Source: Prochlorococcus marinus XMU1412
Lineage (GTDB): Bacteria; Cyanobacteriota; Cyanobacteriia; PCC-6307; Cyanobiaceae
DNA length: 64,000 bases
Assembly (NCBI RefSeq): GCF_017696315.1
Contig: NZ_JAAORJ010000004.1
Span: forward strand, 568,519 to 632,518
Direction: 5' to 3'
Numbering within the stretch: the stretch's first letter is position 1; the number at the start of each line of letters is the position of its first letter. The notes under the pieces were generated by a model, which was given only the letters and a program-made list of their open reading frames with translations, searched no databases and was not told where the DNA came from. Both the position numbers and the translations under genes were made by a program. Below, in pieces: positions 49,663 to 60,206 of the stretch.

Positions 49663-50722
49663 GTGAATGGTATAAAATAGCGATTAATTCTTTTGTTGTT
49701 TCTATATCTATACATGCATCTGTAATGCTTCTGCCAAACTGGAGATCTTCTTTTTTTAAAAGTTTTTGATTTCCTTCCTTCAAATGACTTTCAAGCATAA
49801 CTCCTAAAATATTTTTTTCACCATTACTAATTTGAGAAGCTACATTTTTTAGCACTTCTGACTGTTTTCGGAAATCTTTATTGGAATTTCCATGACTACA
49901 ATCAATCATCACTTTATGGGGAAGATTACACTGCCTCAATTCTGCTGAAATTCTTTGTACATGATCACTTTCAAAATTTGGGCCTTTTGAACCGCCCCTT
50001 AAAACTATATGTCCATCTGGATTTCCTGTAGTATTAACTATAGAAGCCATTCCATTTTCATTTACACCTAAGAAGTGATGGGATTTTGAAGCTGACTGCA
50101 TTGCATTAATTGCAGTAGTAAAAGAACCATCCGTTCCATTTTTAAAGCCTATAGGCATTGATAATCCTGATGCCATTTCTCTATGAGTTTGACTTTCTGT
50201 GGTCCGCGCACCTATGGCTGTCCAACTTATTAAATCGGCAATGTATTGAGGAACAATTGGATCTAGTAATTCTGTAGCAGAGGGTATGCCTCGAGTTGCT
50301 AAATATGAAAGCAAACTTCTTGCCCTTCTTAAACCAGTATTAATATCATAAGAATCATCTAGATGAGGATCATTTATCAATCCCTTCCAACCAATAGTTG
50401 TTCTTGGTTTTTCAAAATATACTCTCATAATTATTTCTAATTTATCGTTATACATTTCTCGGAATTTTTGAATATATTTTGAATATTCCTTTGCCGCCTC
50501 AAGATCATGAATTGAACATGGACCCACAATGACTAAAAGCTTCTGATCATTATGATGCAAAATATTTTGTATCGATCTTCTTGTTTTAGATACTGTATTA
50601 GCAGAGTCGTGATCTAAAGGTATATCATTATGTAATCTGCTTGGAGGTATTAATGGACGTGTTTCAAGAACATGTAAATCTGATGTCTTTTCTAAAGCTG
50701 AATTATTTGATGATGTCGTCAT
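49655..50722 (-). CDS. aroG: 3-deoxy-7-phosphoheptulonate (DAHP) synthase, class I
   Basis: The first step of the shikimate pathway, joining PEP and erythrose 4-phosphate. The 355-residue protein is of the AroF/G/H type: VGPCSIHDLEAAKEYS near residue 66, a metal-binding segment (MIDCSHGNSNKD) near residue 270, and EKPRTTIGWKGLINDP. This family is usually feedback-inhibited by an aromatic amino acid, but which one cannot be read. The aroG name means type, not the specific isozyme. Confidence 0.93.
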   Translation of the reverse strand: MTTSSNNSALEKTSDLHVLETRPLIPPSRLHNDIPLDHDSANTVSKTRRSIQNILHHNDQKLLVIVGPCSIHDLEAAKEYSKYIQKFREMYNDKLEIIMRVYFEKPRTTIGWKGLINDPHLDDSYDINTGLRRARSLLSYLATRGIPSATELLDPIVPQYIADLISWTAIGARTTESQTHREMASGLSMPIGFKNGTDGSFTTAINAMQSASKSHHFLGVNENGMASIVNTTGNPDGHIVLRGGSKGPNFESDHVQRISAELRQCNLPHKVMIDCSHGNSNKDFRKQSEVLKNVASQISNGEKNILGVMLESHLKEGNQKLLKKEDLQFGRSITDACIDIETTKELIAILYHSLS

Positions 50723-50819
50723 TGATTAATTAAGAAGTTTGAATATTTAAAAAAGCATTTATGAATACTCTCCTTTTCAATATTAAAAATAACAATAGAT
50801 TAGGCATTAAACCTTACTA

Positions 50820-53393
50820 ATGAAGAATTTGGAAACATTGCTAAAAGATTATGCAGATCATGTAGCTGAAAGAGCTGCCAAAGGTATACCACCTTTACCT
50901 TTAAATGCTGAACAAACAAATTGTATTACAAAATTATTAGAACAAGATAGTACTTACGATTCATCTTATTTACTTGATTTACTAATAAATAGAGTACCCC
51001 CAGGAGTTGATGAGGCTGCTTACGTAAAAGCAAGCTGGCTTACGGCTATTGTTAATTCCGAAAAATATTGCAAATCAATTAATCCCGAAAAAGCAATTGA
51101 AATACTTGGAACAATGATAGGCGGATACAATGTAAATTCTTTGGTTGCAATCCTTAAAGGAGAAAATAGTTTACTCGCAAAAAAAGCAGCAGAAGTTTTA
51201 AAAAATATTATTCTTGTTTACGACTCGGCTAATGAAATTTATGAATTATCTCAAAGTAATATTTATGCAAAAGAAGTTGTAAATAGTTGGGCAAATGCAG
51301 AATGGTTCATAAATAAAAAAGTTCTGGAGAAAGAGATTACTTGTTTAGTATTTAAAGTTGACGGTGAGACAAACACAGACGACTTATCTCCAGCTGTACA
51401 TGCAACAACACGCCCGGATATTCCAATGCATGCATTAGCTATGTTGGAATTTAAAAAACCTGATGGACTAAAGATTCTTGATAATTTAAAAAAACAAAAT
51501 TTACCAATAGCTTATGTTGGAGATGTTGTTGGAACAGGGAGTTCTAGAAAATCTGCTATTAATTCACTCATTTGGCATATAGGAGAAGATATCGCTTTTG
51601 TTCCCAACAAAAAAACAGGTGGAATAATAATTGGCAGCAAAATAGCCCCAATTTTCTTCAATACTGCACAAGATTCAGGAGCTTTACCTATAGAAGCTGA
51701 TGTATCTCAAATGAAAACAGGAGATGTTATTAAAATATATCCTTATAAAGGCATTATTAAAAAAATTGAAAAAGATTCAAATACTGAAGAATTAATAAGC
51801 AAATTCGAGTTGTATCCATCAACTCTTACTGATGAAATTCAAGCTGGAGGAAGAATAAATCTTATGATTGGAAGATCTCTTACGGACAAAATTAGAAACA
51901 AATTAGATTATCAACCAAGTGAAATATTTACTAGACCACAAAATCCAACCGAAAGTAATGCCGGCTTTACTCAAGCTCAAAAAATAGTGGGCAAAGCATG
52001 CGGTTTAGAGGGAGTAAGGCCAGGAATGACCTGTGAGCCAATTATGACCACAGTTGGTAGTCAAGATACTACTGGGCCAATGACTAGAGATGAACTAAAA
52101 GAACTAGCTTGTTTAGGATTTACTGCAGATTTAGTGATGCAAAGTTTTTGTCATACAGCTGCGTATCCTAAACCAGTAGATCTAGTTACCCATAAAGAAT
52201 TACCTGATTTTATATCTCAAAGAGGTGGAGTAGCTCTTAAGCCTGGAGACGGCATAATTCATAGCTGGCTTAATAGAATGCTTCTCCCAGATACTGTTGG
52301 CACTGGCGGAGATAGTCATACTAGATTCCCTCTTGGCATTTCATTTCCTGGAGGCTCGGGCATTGTTGCCTTTGCCGCTGCAATAGGATCAATGCCATTA
52401 AATATGCCAGAATCTGTGCTGGTTAAATTTAAGGGAGAATTATTACCAGGAGTCACTCTTAGAGATTTAGTAAATGCAATCCCTCTCTTCGCAATTAAAA
52501 AAGGACTCTTAACTGTTGAGAAAGCAAATAAGAAAAATATATTCAACGGGAAAATTATGGAAATTGAAGGATTACCAAACCTAAAACTTGAACAGGCTTT
52601 TGAACTTACTGATGCTACTGCAGAACGCTCATGCGCTGGTAGCACAATACTTTTATCCCAAGAAACTGTTCAAGAATATTTAAAAAGCAATATTTGCCTG
52701 CTAGAAAAAATGATCGAGAGTAATTATGAAGATTCAAAATCGATTTCAAGAAGAATAAATGATATGAAAAATTGGTTAAAAAAACCATCATTAATTAAAC
52801 CAGATTCAAACGCTCAGTATGAAGAAATCATTGAAATTGATTTAGCAAAAGTAACACAACCTATAGTTGCTTGCCCTAATGATCCAGATAATGTAAAAGA
52901 AATCACTGATGTTGCAAATACAAATATTGACGAGGTTTTTATAGGTTCTTGTATGACAAATATTGGTCATTACAGAGCAGCTGCAAAAGTTCTTGAAGGA
53001 GTACAAAATTTAAAAGCTAAATTATGGATTTGTCCACCAACAAAGATGGATGAAGAAACTCTAAAAGCTGAAGGTTACTATAAAATTTTTGAAGATTGTG
53101 GTGCAAGGTTAGAGTTACCGGGCTGTTCTTTATGTATGGGAAATCAAGCCAGAGTAGATGAAGGTTCCGTAGTATTTTCTACTAGTACAAGAAATTTTGA
53201 CAATAGACTTGGCAAGAATGCACAAGTCTTTTTAGGCAGCGCTGAATTAGCAGCAGTTTGCGCACTGCTTGGCAAAATACCTGAAGTTGAGGAATATCAG
53301 GATATTACTAAAAATAAAATTAATCCATATTCAGATGAACTTTATCGCTATCTTCAATTTGATGAAATACACGATTTCAGCTTGACAAAGTAA
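50820..53393 (+). CDS. acnB: Aconitate hydratase B
   Basis: It interconverts citrate and isocitrate, supplying 2-oxoglutarate for nitrogen assimilation. The 857-residue protein has the AcnB domain order: N-terminal HEAT-like helices, then the swivel domain, then the catalytic domain. The [4Fe-4S] cysteines are seen in GSCMTN near residue 705 and CSLCMGNQA near residue 768. TGGDSHTRFP and AERSCAG are catalytic-site blocks. It is divergent from the DAHP synthase gene, and the 53394-53402 gap to clcA is short. Confidence 0.96.
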   Translation: MKNLETLLKDYADHVAERAAKGIPPLPLNAEQTNCITKLLEQDSTYDSSYLLDLLINRVPPGVDEAAYVKASWLTAIVNSEKYCKSINPEKAIEILGTMIGGYNVNSLVAILKGENSLLAKKAAEVLKNIILVYDSANEIYELSQSNIYAKEVVNSWANAEWFINKKVLEKEITCLVFKVDGETNTDDLSPAVHATTRPDIPMHALAMLEFKKPDGLKILDNLKKQNLPIAYVGDVVGTGSSRKSAINSLIWHIGEDIAFVPNKKTGGIIIGSKIAPIFFNTAQDSGALPIEADVSQMKTGDVIKIYPYKGIIKKIEKDSNTEELISKFELYPSTLTDEIQAGGRINLMIGRSLTDKIRNKLDYQPSEIFTRPQNPTESNAGFTQAQKIVGKACGLEGVRPGMTCEPIMTTVGSQDTTGPMTRDELKELACLGFTADLVMQSFCHTAAYPKPVDLVTHKELPDFISQRGGVALKPGDGIIHSWLNRMLLPDTVGTGGDSHTRFPLGISFPGGSGIVAFAAAIGSMPLNMPESVLVKFKGELLPGVTLRDLVNAIPLFAIKKGLLTVEKANKKNIFNGKIMEIEGLPNLKLEQAFELTDATAERSCAGSTILLSQETVQEYLKSNICLLEKMIESNYEDSKSISRRINDMKNWLKKPSLIKPDSNAQYEEIIEIDLAKVTQPIVACPNDPDNVKEITDVANTNIDEVFIGSCMTNIGHYRAAAKVLEGVQNLKAKLWICPPTKMDEETLKAEGYYKIFEDCGARLELPGCSLCMGNQARVDEGSVVFSTSTRNFDNRLGKNAQVFLGSAELAAVCALLGKIPEVEEYQDITKNKINPYSDELYRYLQFDEIHDFSLTK

Positions 53394-53402
53394 TCATGGA
53401 CT

Positions 53403-54761
53403 ATGCCAAATTTTATAAAAAATAATATTCAAAAAACAAGTAATAATTCCTCTCGTAGCATCAAAAAATTATTAAAACAAAGATCTCTAGTCGTTGCATT
53501 TTCGCTCTTATTAACAGGTTTAGGAGCCTCAATTACAAGCATATCTTTTAAAACTGGAATCTATTTTATTAATAATTGGAGATTAGCATTATTAGACCAA
53601 TTCCCATCTATTGCGGTCTTACCTATTTTTGGAGCTCTAGGAGGAGCTATTGCAGGATATTTGATCAAAAATATTGCACCTGCTGCAAAAGGTTCAGGAG
53701 TTAGTCAAATCATGGGTTTTTTAAGGCATAAAAAAGTTCCAATGAATTTAAAAGTAGGCTTAGTAAAGCTAATATCAGGAATTATTGCAATTGGTAGTGG
53801 ATTCCCTTTGGGTCCAGAAGGTCCATCCGTTCAAATGGGAGGATCAGTAGCTTGGCAAATGGCCAAGTGGCTCAAAGCTCCCACAGCTTTTAGAAGAGTA
53901 ATAGTAGCAGCAGGGGGTGGTGCTGGAATAGCTGCAGTATTTAGCGCTCCATTAGGAGGGTTTGTCTATGCAATAGAAGAGTTATTAAACTCTGCAAGAC
54001 CAGTAATTTTGCTATTAGTAGTAATTACAACTTTCATTGCAGATTCATCTGCTGATATTATTCAAGCCTTAGGTTTAGATCCTAAAGCAGGAGGGTTTGA
54101 TTTTAACCTCGGATTTTTGATTCAAAAAGAATATGACCCATCAGTTTTTTTCTTACCTGTAGATTTTATTTACTTAGTTTTACTAGGAATAATTATTGGA
54201 ATATTTGCAGAATTGTACAGCAGATATGTTTTGTTGATGCAAAATCTTGGGAAAAAGTGGTATAAAAATAAATTTGTTTTAAAAATGAGTATTTGTGGAC
54301 TTATTTTAGGAAGCATCTACTCTTGTTTACCCAGTACATTTCATAATTTAGATGAATTACAGAAAATAATAGCTGAACAAAATACAAGTATTGGAATTGC
54401 TTTATTAGCTGTTTTAGTATTATTTATTACGACAGGCTTAGCTGCAGCATCTGGAGCTCCTGGAGGATTGTTCTATCCAATGCTTACTTTAGGTGGGTCA
54501 ATTGGACTAATAATGGGGAGCTGGGTGGAAATTGCGACAGGACATGCACCAAGTACATACATTTTTGCGGGAATGGGAGCTTTCGTAGCAGGATGTTCGC
54601 GAACACCAATTACCGCAATGTTTTTAGCTTTCGCTTTAACAAAAAATTTATTAATAATGAAACCTGTGTTAATCAGCTGCATTGCCAGTTTCTTGATAGC
54701 AAGAGTTTTTAATGAAGAATCAATTTATGAAAGACAAATACAAATAGAATTAGAAGACTAA
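53403..54761 (+). CDS. clcA: ClC-family chloride/proton antiporter
   Basis: A 452-residue, roughly 10- to 12-segment membrane protein. The anion filter GSGFP is at residues 131-135, and the gating glutamate is Glu139 in GPEGPS (E. coli has GREGP). Glu192-Glu193 in YAIEELL correspond to the internal proton-glutamate pair, so coupled Cl-/H+ exchange is likely, not a passive channel. No CBS domains follow. It begins nine bases after acnB and ends nine bases before convergent purU. Confidence 0.9.
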   Translation: MPNFIKNNIQKTSNNSSRSIKKLLKQRSLVVAFSLLLTGLGASITSISFKTGIYFINNWRLALLDQFPSIAVLPIFGALGGAIAGYLIKNIAPAAKGSGVSQIMGFLRHKKVPMNLKVGLVKLISGIIAIGSGFPLGPEGPSVQMGGSVAWQMAKWLKAPTAFRRVIVAAGGGAGIAAVFSAPLGGFVYAIEELLNSARPVILLLVVITTFIADSSADIIQALGLDPKAGGFDFNLGFLIQKEYDPSVFFLPVDFIYLVLLGIIIGIFAELYSRYVLLMQNLGKKWYKNKFVLKMSICGLILGSIYSCLPSTFHNLDELQKIIAEQNTSIGIALLAVLVLFITTGLAAASGAPGGLFYPMLTLGGSIGLIMGSWVEIATGHAPSTYIFAGMGAFVAGCSRTPITAMFLAFALTKNLLIMKPVLISCIASFLIARVFNEESIYERQIQIELED

Positions 54762-54770
54762 AAACTATCT

Positions 54771-55625
54771 TCAATCAAAAACAGCAGTTTTGCTGTTATA
54801 AACAAATACTTGATGATTCAGATGTAATCTAACTGCTCTTGCTAAAGCTATTCTTTCAATATCTCTTCCTTTTCTAATCAAATCGTCAACTTCATCCCTA
54901 TGACTTACATTAACTGTGCATTGCTCAATTATCGGGCCTTCATCAAGATCTTCAGTAACATAGTGAGCTGTAGCACCGATTAATTTAACGCCTCTCTTCC
55001 AAGCTCGATGATATGGTTGCCCGCCCTTAAATGCAGGTAAGAAAGAATGATGAATATTTATTATTGAAGAAAACTTTTTTAAAAAAGAGTCACTCAAAAT
55101 TTGCATATATTTAGCTAATACAACGAGATCAATTTCATATTCTTTAAGTAAATGTAAAAATTGATCTTCAACAATAGATTTATCAGTTTTAAAGGTATCT
55201 ATATGAACAAATTTTGCATTAAAGTCATTTGCAATATTTTCAAGATCAGAATGATTTGAAATTATTAACGGGACTTTCATTTTGAGTTCTCCATTTCTTA
55301 CTCGCCAAAGTAAATCAATCAAACAATGATTTTGTTTACTCACGAAAATAGCAACATTTGGAATTTCATCTGAATAATTTACGTTAAATTTTCCATTTAC
55401 TTCATCTGCAATTTTTTCAAATTCTTTATAAATTTCATCTCTATTAAAAAATTCATTGTTACTATTCCATTCAATTCGACTAAGAAATAATCCTGCATCT
55501 TGATCTGTATGATGATCAGAATGTTTTATGTTGCCACCATAATTTGAAATCCAACTTGTAAGTAGACTTACAAGGCCAGGACGATCGGGACAAACAATTT
55601 TGAATATAATTGAAGGATGTTCCAA
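54771..55625 (-). CDS. purU: Formyltetrahydrofolate deformylase
   Basis: It hydrolyses 10-formyl-THF to THF and formate, balancing one-carbon pools and protecting glycine cleavage from folate trapping. The 284-residue protein has an N-terminal ACT domain (residues about 5-85, KIVCPDRPGLVSLLTSW) that usually senses glycine or methionine, and a formyltransferase-fold domain with the catalytic NIHHSFLPAFKGG and THYVT-type segment (GATAHYVTEDLDEGPII). The final codons contain a stem-loop. Confidence 0.95.
   Translation of the reverse strand: MEHPSIIFKIVCPDRPGLVSLLTSWISNYGGNIKHSDHHTDQDAGLFLSRIEWNSNNEFFNRDEIYKEFEKIADEVNGKFNVNYSDEIPNVAIFVSKQNHCLIDLLWRVRNGELKMKVPLIISNHSDLENIANDFNAKFVHIDTFKTDKSIVEDQFLHLLKEYEIDLVVLAKYMQILSDSFLKKFSSIINIHHSFLPAFKGGQPYHRAWKRGVKLIGATAHYVTEDLDEGPIIEQCTVNVSHRDEVDDLIRKGRDIERIALARAVRLHLNHQVFVYNSKTAVFD
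54775..54797 (-). terminator. Intrinsic terminator embedded in the last codons of purU
   Basis: Read leftward, AACAGCA and TGCTGTT form a perfect seven-base stem around AAAC, followed by a run of T residues just before the stop TGA. Hairpin plus U-run fits a Rho-independent terminator. It lies inside the coding end and also 18 bases after the clcA stop, where it could serve the opposite transcript. Confidence 0.5.
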
Positions 55626-55673
55626 AAAATCTTTAACTATTAAGTCAAATAAGCAAGTATATCTAATATATCA

Positions 55674-56756
55674 ATGAAAAGCTTAAAAGAAAATTTTCAA
55701 AAAGCACACATAGTTATTATTGGATCAGGGATTATTGGAAAATTTAACGCCTTAGAATTATCAGAATTAGGTTTCCAGGTAACGATAATAGATCCAGCTC
55801 AACACCAAAATAGTAGCAATGCAGCTTTAGGCTTACTAATGGGTAATATGTATCAAAAAAGAAGAGGTAGAAGCTGGGATCTCAGGAAACAGAGCATTGA
55901 ATTATGGCCACAATGGATTACATTCCTGCAAAAATTTAATTGTGAATTAAATATCGAAAAACCATTAATACAACTAACTACAGATGAAGAAAAGTTTAAA
56001 AAATTAGAGAAATTTGTTTATGAAAATAATGATCAAAACTTGCGAATTTTAGAAAGAGACTCAATATTTATCAAGAATATTAATAAAGCCTTCCAAGCAA
56101 CAAATATAAAAGGAATCATCTCCTTCAAAGATGGAAGAATAAATGCTTTATCGTTACTTCAAACATTAGATAAATATCTAAAACATAAAAAAGTAAATTA
56201 TTTACAAGGAGAAATAATAAAAATAAGAAAATCAAACAATCAATGGATTTCTACAACAAGGAATAATGAAAATATCAAATCTGACATTGTTATTTTGTGT
56301 AATTCACTAAAAGCGATTGATTTAATAGATATCCGATCTCACAACATCAAATTAAAGCCTGTTTTAGGTCAAGCTATGGAAATTGAGATTAATGATGCAG
56401 AAGTTGATTTGTTATCGCTGCCAAAACAATTCAATATAAATGGTAAAAATATAATTCCAAAATCAAAAAATAAGCTAATTATTGGATCAACTGACGAATA
56501 TAGTACTAAGCCAGAAAAAAATACATTCGAAAAACTCACAAATTTTCTCGATAAAAAACCGAATTGGCTGGAGAAAGGAAAAATTTCTAAAAAGTGGTAC
56601 GGAATTAGATCAAGACCAGATGGTAAGCCTTCGCCAATAATGAAAAATCTTAAAGATGGACTAGTAATATGTACAGGTTTTTACAAAAATGGGATTTTAC
56701 TGGCTCCCGCTTGTTCTAAATGGGTTGCTAATGAAATTAAAAATTACCTTTACTAA
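55674..56756 (+). CDS. FAD-dependent oxidoreductase (DAO/glycine oxidase-like)
   Basis: A 360-residue D-amino-acid-oxidase-fold protein. The FAD-binding motif [19 protein letters not shown] is near residue 14, followed by an acidic residue at the strand end (VTIIDPA), and the C-terminal block [11 protein letters not shown] and [13 protein letters not shown] bind the flavin. Glycine oxidase ThiO belongs to this family and would complement the standalone thiG at 11 kb; this is a suggestion only. It is divergent from purU and overlaps dnaK tail to tail by four bases. Confidence 0.82.
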   Translation: MKSLKENFQKAHIVIIGSGIIGKFNALELSELGFQVTIIDPAQHQNSSNAALGLLMGNMYQKRRGRSWDLRKQSIELWPQWITFLQKFNCELNIEKPLIQLTTDEEKFKKLEKFVYENNDQNLRILERDSIFIKNINKAFQATNIKGIISFKDGRINALSLLQTLDKYLKHKKVNYLQGEIIKIRKSNNQWISTTRNNENIKSDIVILCNSLKAIDLIDIRSHNIKLKPVLGQAMEIEINDAEVDLLSLPKQFNINGKNIIPKSKNKLIIGSTDEYSTKPEKNTFEKLTNFLDKKPNWLEKGKISKKWYGIRSRPDGKPSPIMKNLKDGLVICTGFYKNGILLAPACSKWVANEIKNYLY

Positions 56757-58660
56757 TCTTTTGTTTCAGTAAAGTCTGCATCAATTACATCGTCTCCACC
56801 TTTTTCATTTGAATCACTCTGATCAGGACCGCCTGCTGCGTTAGGTGATGGTGGCTGATTACCTGGTTGCTGATAAACAGATGAACCAACTGCATAAAGT
56901 TCTTGCTGGAGTTCTTCAAGAAGTTTTTTCATTGATTCATAATCTTCTTTTGAAGTTGCTTCTTTTAAAGCATTACTTTTTTCTTCAACTTTAGACTTTG
57001 CTGCAGCATCAATTTTGTCTCCTAACTCACCAAGTTGCTTTTCTGTCTGGTAAACAAGTGTTTCAGCTTGATTTTTTAAATCAATTTTTTCTCTTTTTTC
57101 TTTATCTGCAGATGCATTTGATTCAGCATCTTTTACCATTTTTTCTACTTCATTATCAGAAAGAGTTGAAGCACCAGTAATAGAAATACTTTGCTCTTTA
57201 CCACTTCCTTTATCTTTAGCTGTAACACTAAGAATTCCATTTGCATCAATATCAAATGTAACTTCAATTTGTGGAACACCTCTAGGTGCTGAAGGTATAC
57301 CATCCAATCTGAAAGTTCCTAAACTTTTGTTATCAGAAGCCATTTCTCTTTCACCCTGCAATACGTGAATTTCTACATTTGTTTGTCCATCCACAGCAGT
57401 TGAATATGTTTCAGATTTCTTCGTAGGTACTGTAGTATTTCGATTTATCATTTTTGTCATTACTCCCCCTAAAGTCTCTACACCTAATGAAAGTGGAGTA
57501 ACGTCAAGTAACAATATATCTTTAACCTCTCCTGCTAAAACTCCTCCCTGAATAGCAGCTCCAACAGCTACAACCTCATCAGGATTGACAGTTTGATTTG
57601 GTTCTTTACCAATTATTTTTTTAACTAAATCTAAAACAGCAGGAATTCTAGATGAGCCTCCCACCATAACAACTTCATCAATTTCACTAGTAGAAATTTT
57701 TGCATCACTGATAGCTCTCTCAACTGGAGTCTTACACCTATCAATTAAAGAAGCAGCTAATTCCTCGAACTTTGCTCTAGTGAGGTTCAAATCCAAATGT
57801 TTTGGTCCTTCGGGAGTTGCTGTAATGAAGGGTAGATTTATTTCACTTTGGGTAGCATTTGAGAGCTCTATTTTTGCTTTTTCTGCAGCTTCAGTCAATC
57901 TTTGCAATGCTTGCTTATCTTGTCTAAGATCAATTCCCTCATTTGATTTAAAAGTATTAGCTAAGTGATCTACTATGCATCTATCAAAATCATCACCACC
58001 TAAATGTGTATCTCCAGATGTAGAAAGAACTTCAGTTACTCCATCACCAGCTTCAATAACTGAGACATCAAATGTTCCTCCCCCTAAATCAAAAACAAGA
58101 ATTTTTTCATTTTCTTTATCCAAACCATATGCTAAAGCCGCAGCAGTTGGTTCATTAACAATTCTCAAGACTTCTAAACCTGCAATCTTTCCAGCATCTT
58201 TCGTAGCCTGTCTCTGAGAATCATTAAAGTAAGCTGGAACTGTAATTACAGCCTGTGTAACTTTGTCTCCAAGATATTTACCCGCATCATCTGCTAACTT
58301 TCTTAAAACTTGAGAACTCACCTCTTCAGGAGAAAACTGCTTATCCAAAATAGGACATTTTAATTTGACACTAGAACCAGATTTTTCAACAGAATAACTA
58401 ACTTCTTTAGATTCTTCATTAACTTCATCAACTCTTCTACCAACAAAACGTTTTGCAGAATAAAAAGTATTTTCAGGGTTCATCACAGCCTGTCTTTTTG
58501 CTATTTGTCCAACAAGCTGATCTTGATTTTTTGTATATGCAACAACTGATGGAGTAGTTCTGAAACCCTCAGCATTTGCTATTACAGTAGGTTTACCACC
58601 TTCCATTACAGCGACACAACTATTTGTTGTTCCTAAATCGATTCCTACAACCTTACCCAT
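56753..58660 (-). CDS. dnaK: Molecular chaperone DnaK (Hsp70)
   Basis: The N-terminal ATPase domain opens with [10 protein letters not shown] and includes the phosphate loops [11 protein letters not shown] and VGGSSRIP. The substrate domain and helical lid follow, ending in a low-complexity stretch and the acidic DVIDADFTE tail, typical of the essential DnaK2 type. I choose the ATG at 58660 (MGKVVGID), giving 635 residues; the frame extends 21 codons upstream to a TTG. Divergent from aroE across about 117 bases. Confidence 0.96.
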   Translation of the reverse strand: MGKVVGIDLGTTNSCVAVMEGGKPTVIANAEGFRTTPSVVAYTKNQDQLVGQIAKRQAVMNPENTFYSAKRFVGRRVDEVNEESKEVSYSVEKSGSSVKLKCPILDKQFSPEEVSSQVLRKLADDAGKYLGDKVTQAVITVPAYFNDSQRQATKDAGKIAGLEVLRIVNEPTAAALAYGLDKENEKILVFDLGGGTFDVSVIEAGDGVTEVLSTSGDTHLGGDDFDRCIVDHLANTFKSNEGIDLRQDKQALQRLTEAAEKAKIELSNATQSEINLPFITATPEGPKHLDLNLTRAKFEELAASLIDRCKTPVERAISDAKISTSEIDEVVMVGGSSRIPAVLDLVKKIIGKEPNQTVNPDEVVAVGAAIQGGVLAGEVKDILLLDVTPLSLGVETLGGVMTKMINRNTTVPTKKSETYSTAVDGQTNVEIHVLQGEREMASDNKSLGTFRLDGIPSAPRGVPQIEVTFDIDANGILSVTAKDKGSGKEQSISITGASTLSDNEVEKMVKDAESNASADKEKREKIDLKNQAETLVYQTEKQLGELGDKIDAAAKSKVEEKSNALKEATSKEDYESMKKLLEELQQELYAVGSSVYQQPGNQPPSPNAAGGPDQSDSNEKGGDDVIDADFTETKD

Positions 58661-58777
58661 GGGTAAATTCTCAATATTTGTTATTCTCCATAATCGGTCA
58701 TCGTCGTCATTATTGTTACTCAAAGACGGGGAGTGGTTCCCGAACAGATCAGTTTTTTTAAGGAAAAAATTCTAAAC

Positions 58778-59638
58778 ATGATTTCAAGTAAGACATCTTT
58801 TATAGCATTAATTGGTAATCCAGTAGGCCATTCTTTGTCACCAATTATGCAAAATGCTGCCCTTCAATATTTAGGGTTAGATTTAATCTATATTGCCATA
58901 CCCTGTAAAGATGAAGATTTAGAATTAGTTCTGAATTCTTTTAAAAAGATTAATTGCAAAGGTTTAAACATTACAATTCCACACAAAGAAAAAGTATTTA
59001 ACCTTTGTAGTGAAATCTCACCGATTGCTAACAAACTTAAAGCAATAAATACTCTGAAATTAAATAACCAAAAAGAATGGAGTGCAACTAATACTGATGT
59101 AGAAGGATTTATTTATCCATTAAAAAATTTCAACTTAGCAAAGAAAAAATCAATAATTCTTGGCTCAGGGGGTGCAGCAAGATCTGTTATTCAAGGTTTA
59201 ATAAATTTAAATCTGTCGACAATTTCAGTAATATCACGTAACAAATTATCACTGAATGAACTAATAAAAAATTTTGATAATCAAATTCAACTTCAGGGTT
59301 TCTTAAATAATGATGATCAAGCTCAAATTTTAATTCAGGAAGCAGATTTAATTGTAAATACAACACCAGTAGGGATGAAAACAACTAAATATGAAAATAA
59401 TGTATTGCCATATGGCGAGGCTTTTTGGAGATCTCTTAATTCAAAAACAATTGTTTATGATTTAATCTACAATCCTGCCACAACTCCTTTATTAAAATTT
59501 AGCGCCAAAAAAGGATGCATGACTATAAATGGTTTGGAAATGCTTATTGCTCAAGGAATGAAATCAATATCATTTTGGACTGATGGTTTAGAAGTACCTT
59601 TTCATGTAATGAATGACGCACTAAAAAAATATCTTTAA
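58778..59638 (+). CDS. aroE: Shikimate dehydrogenase
   Basis: It reduces 3-dehydroshikimate to shikimate with NADPH. The substrate motif GNPVGHSLSPIMQN is near residue 12, NITIPHKE contains the catalytic Lys-Asp pair partner, and GSGGAARSVI near residue 130 binds NADP. I prefer the ATG at 58778; GTG at 58733 would add 15 residues. AAGGA at 58760-58764 precedes the ATG. A DAHP synthase is in the same window. Confidence 0.94.
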   Translation: MISSKTSFIALIGNPVGHSLSPIMQNAALQYLGLDLIYIAIPCKDEDLELVLNSFKKINCKGLNITIPHKEKVFNLCSEISPIANKLKAINTLKLNNQKEWSATNTDVEGFIYPLKNFNLAKKKSIILGSGGAARSVIQGLINLNLSTISVISRNKLSLNELIKNFDNQIQLQGFLNNDDQAQILIQEADLIVNTTPVGMKTTKYENNVLPYGEAFWRSLNSKTIVYDLIYNPATTPLLKFSAKKGCMTINGLEMLIAQGMKSISFWTDGLEVPFHVMNDALKKYL

Positions 59639-59741
59639 AAAAATAATCCTATTTTTAAGAAATTGCCTATGATAATGTATCGTAAATAATGAACAGACGC
59701 TCATCAAACTAATTTATGAGCCAAAGACCTTGTCTGAAACT

Positions 59742-60203
59742 ATGAACGATCAACAACCTTATTACGAAACAATGTATATCCTCCGCCCAGACATTGCGGA
59801 AGATGAAGTTACTAATCACATTGATAAATACAATAAGCTTTTAAAAGAATTTGGCGGTACGATTCTTGATAGCCAAATGAGAGGCAAGAGAAGATTAGCC
59901 TATCAGATAGCAAAACATAGAGAAGGCATTTACGTGCAACTAAGTCATCAAGGTGATGGACAACATATTTTCAAAATTGAAAAAGCAATGAGACTAAGTG
60001 AAGATGTTATTAGATACATGACCGTTAAACAAGACGGTCCTTTACCAACCCCAAGACCTTCGAGCAAGAGCGCATCTGAATCAGAGAAAAAAGATAGTCA
60101 AGATGCTGAAGTTGATTCTAAAGAAAAACAACCAGTAGCTAGTGGAGATAGTTCAACTTCGGGAAAAGATGATGCTGAAACTAAAGAAACTGCTAAATCT
60201 TAA
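59742..60203 (+). CDS. rpsF: 30S ribosomal protein S6 with long acidic tail
   Basis: S6 binds the central domain of 16S rRNA with S18. I place the start at ATG 59742 ([17 protein letters not shown]), as the S6 fold begins there; TTG 59730 would add four residues. The S6 fold covers residues about 7-98. Beyond that is a tail of roughly 55 residues rich in Ser, Glu, Lys and Asp, a feature of many cyanobacterial S6 proteins. It converges with argG, stops three bases apart. Confidence 0.94.
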   Translation: MNDQQPYYETMYILRPDIAEDEVTNHIDKYNKLLKEFGGTILDSQMRGKRRLAYQIAKHREGIYVQLSHQGDGQHIFKIEKAMRLSEDVIRYMTVKQDGPLPTPRPSSKSASESEKKDSQDAEVDSKEKQPVASGDSSTSGKDDAETKETAKS

Positions 60204-60206
60204 ATA

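Noticed and set aside
57780-58217. Opposite-strand ORFs inside dnaK
   Set aside because: Long antisense frames are expected opposite conserved GNN-rich coding sequence; no independent start signals or domains.
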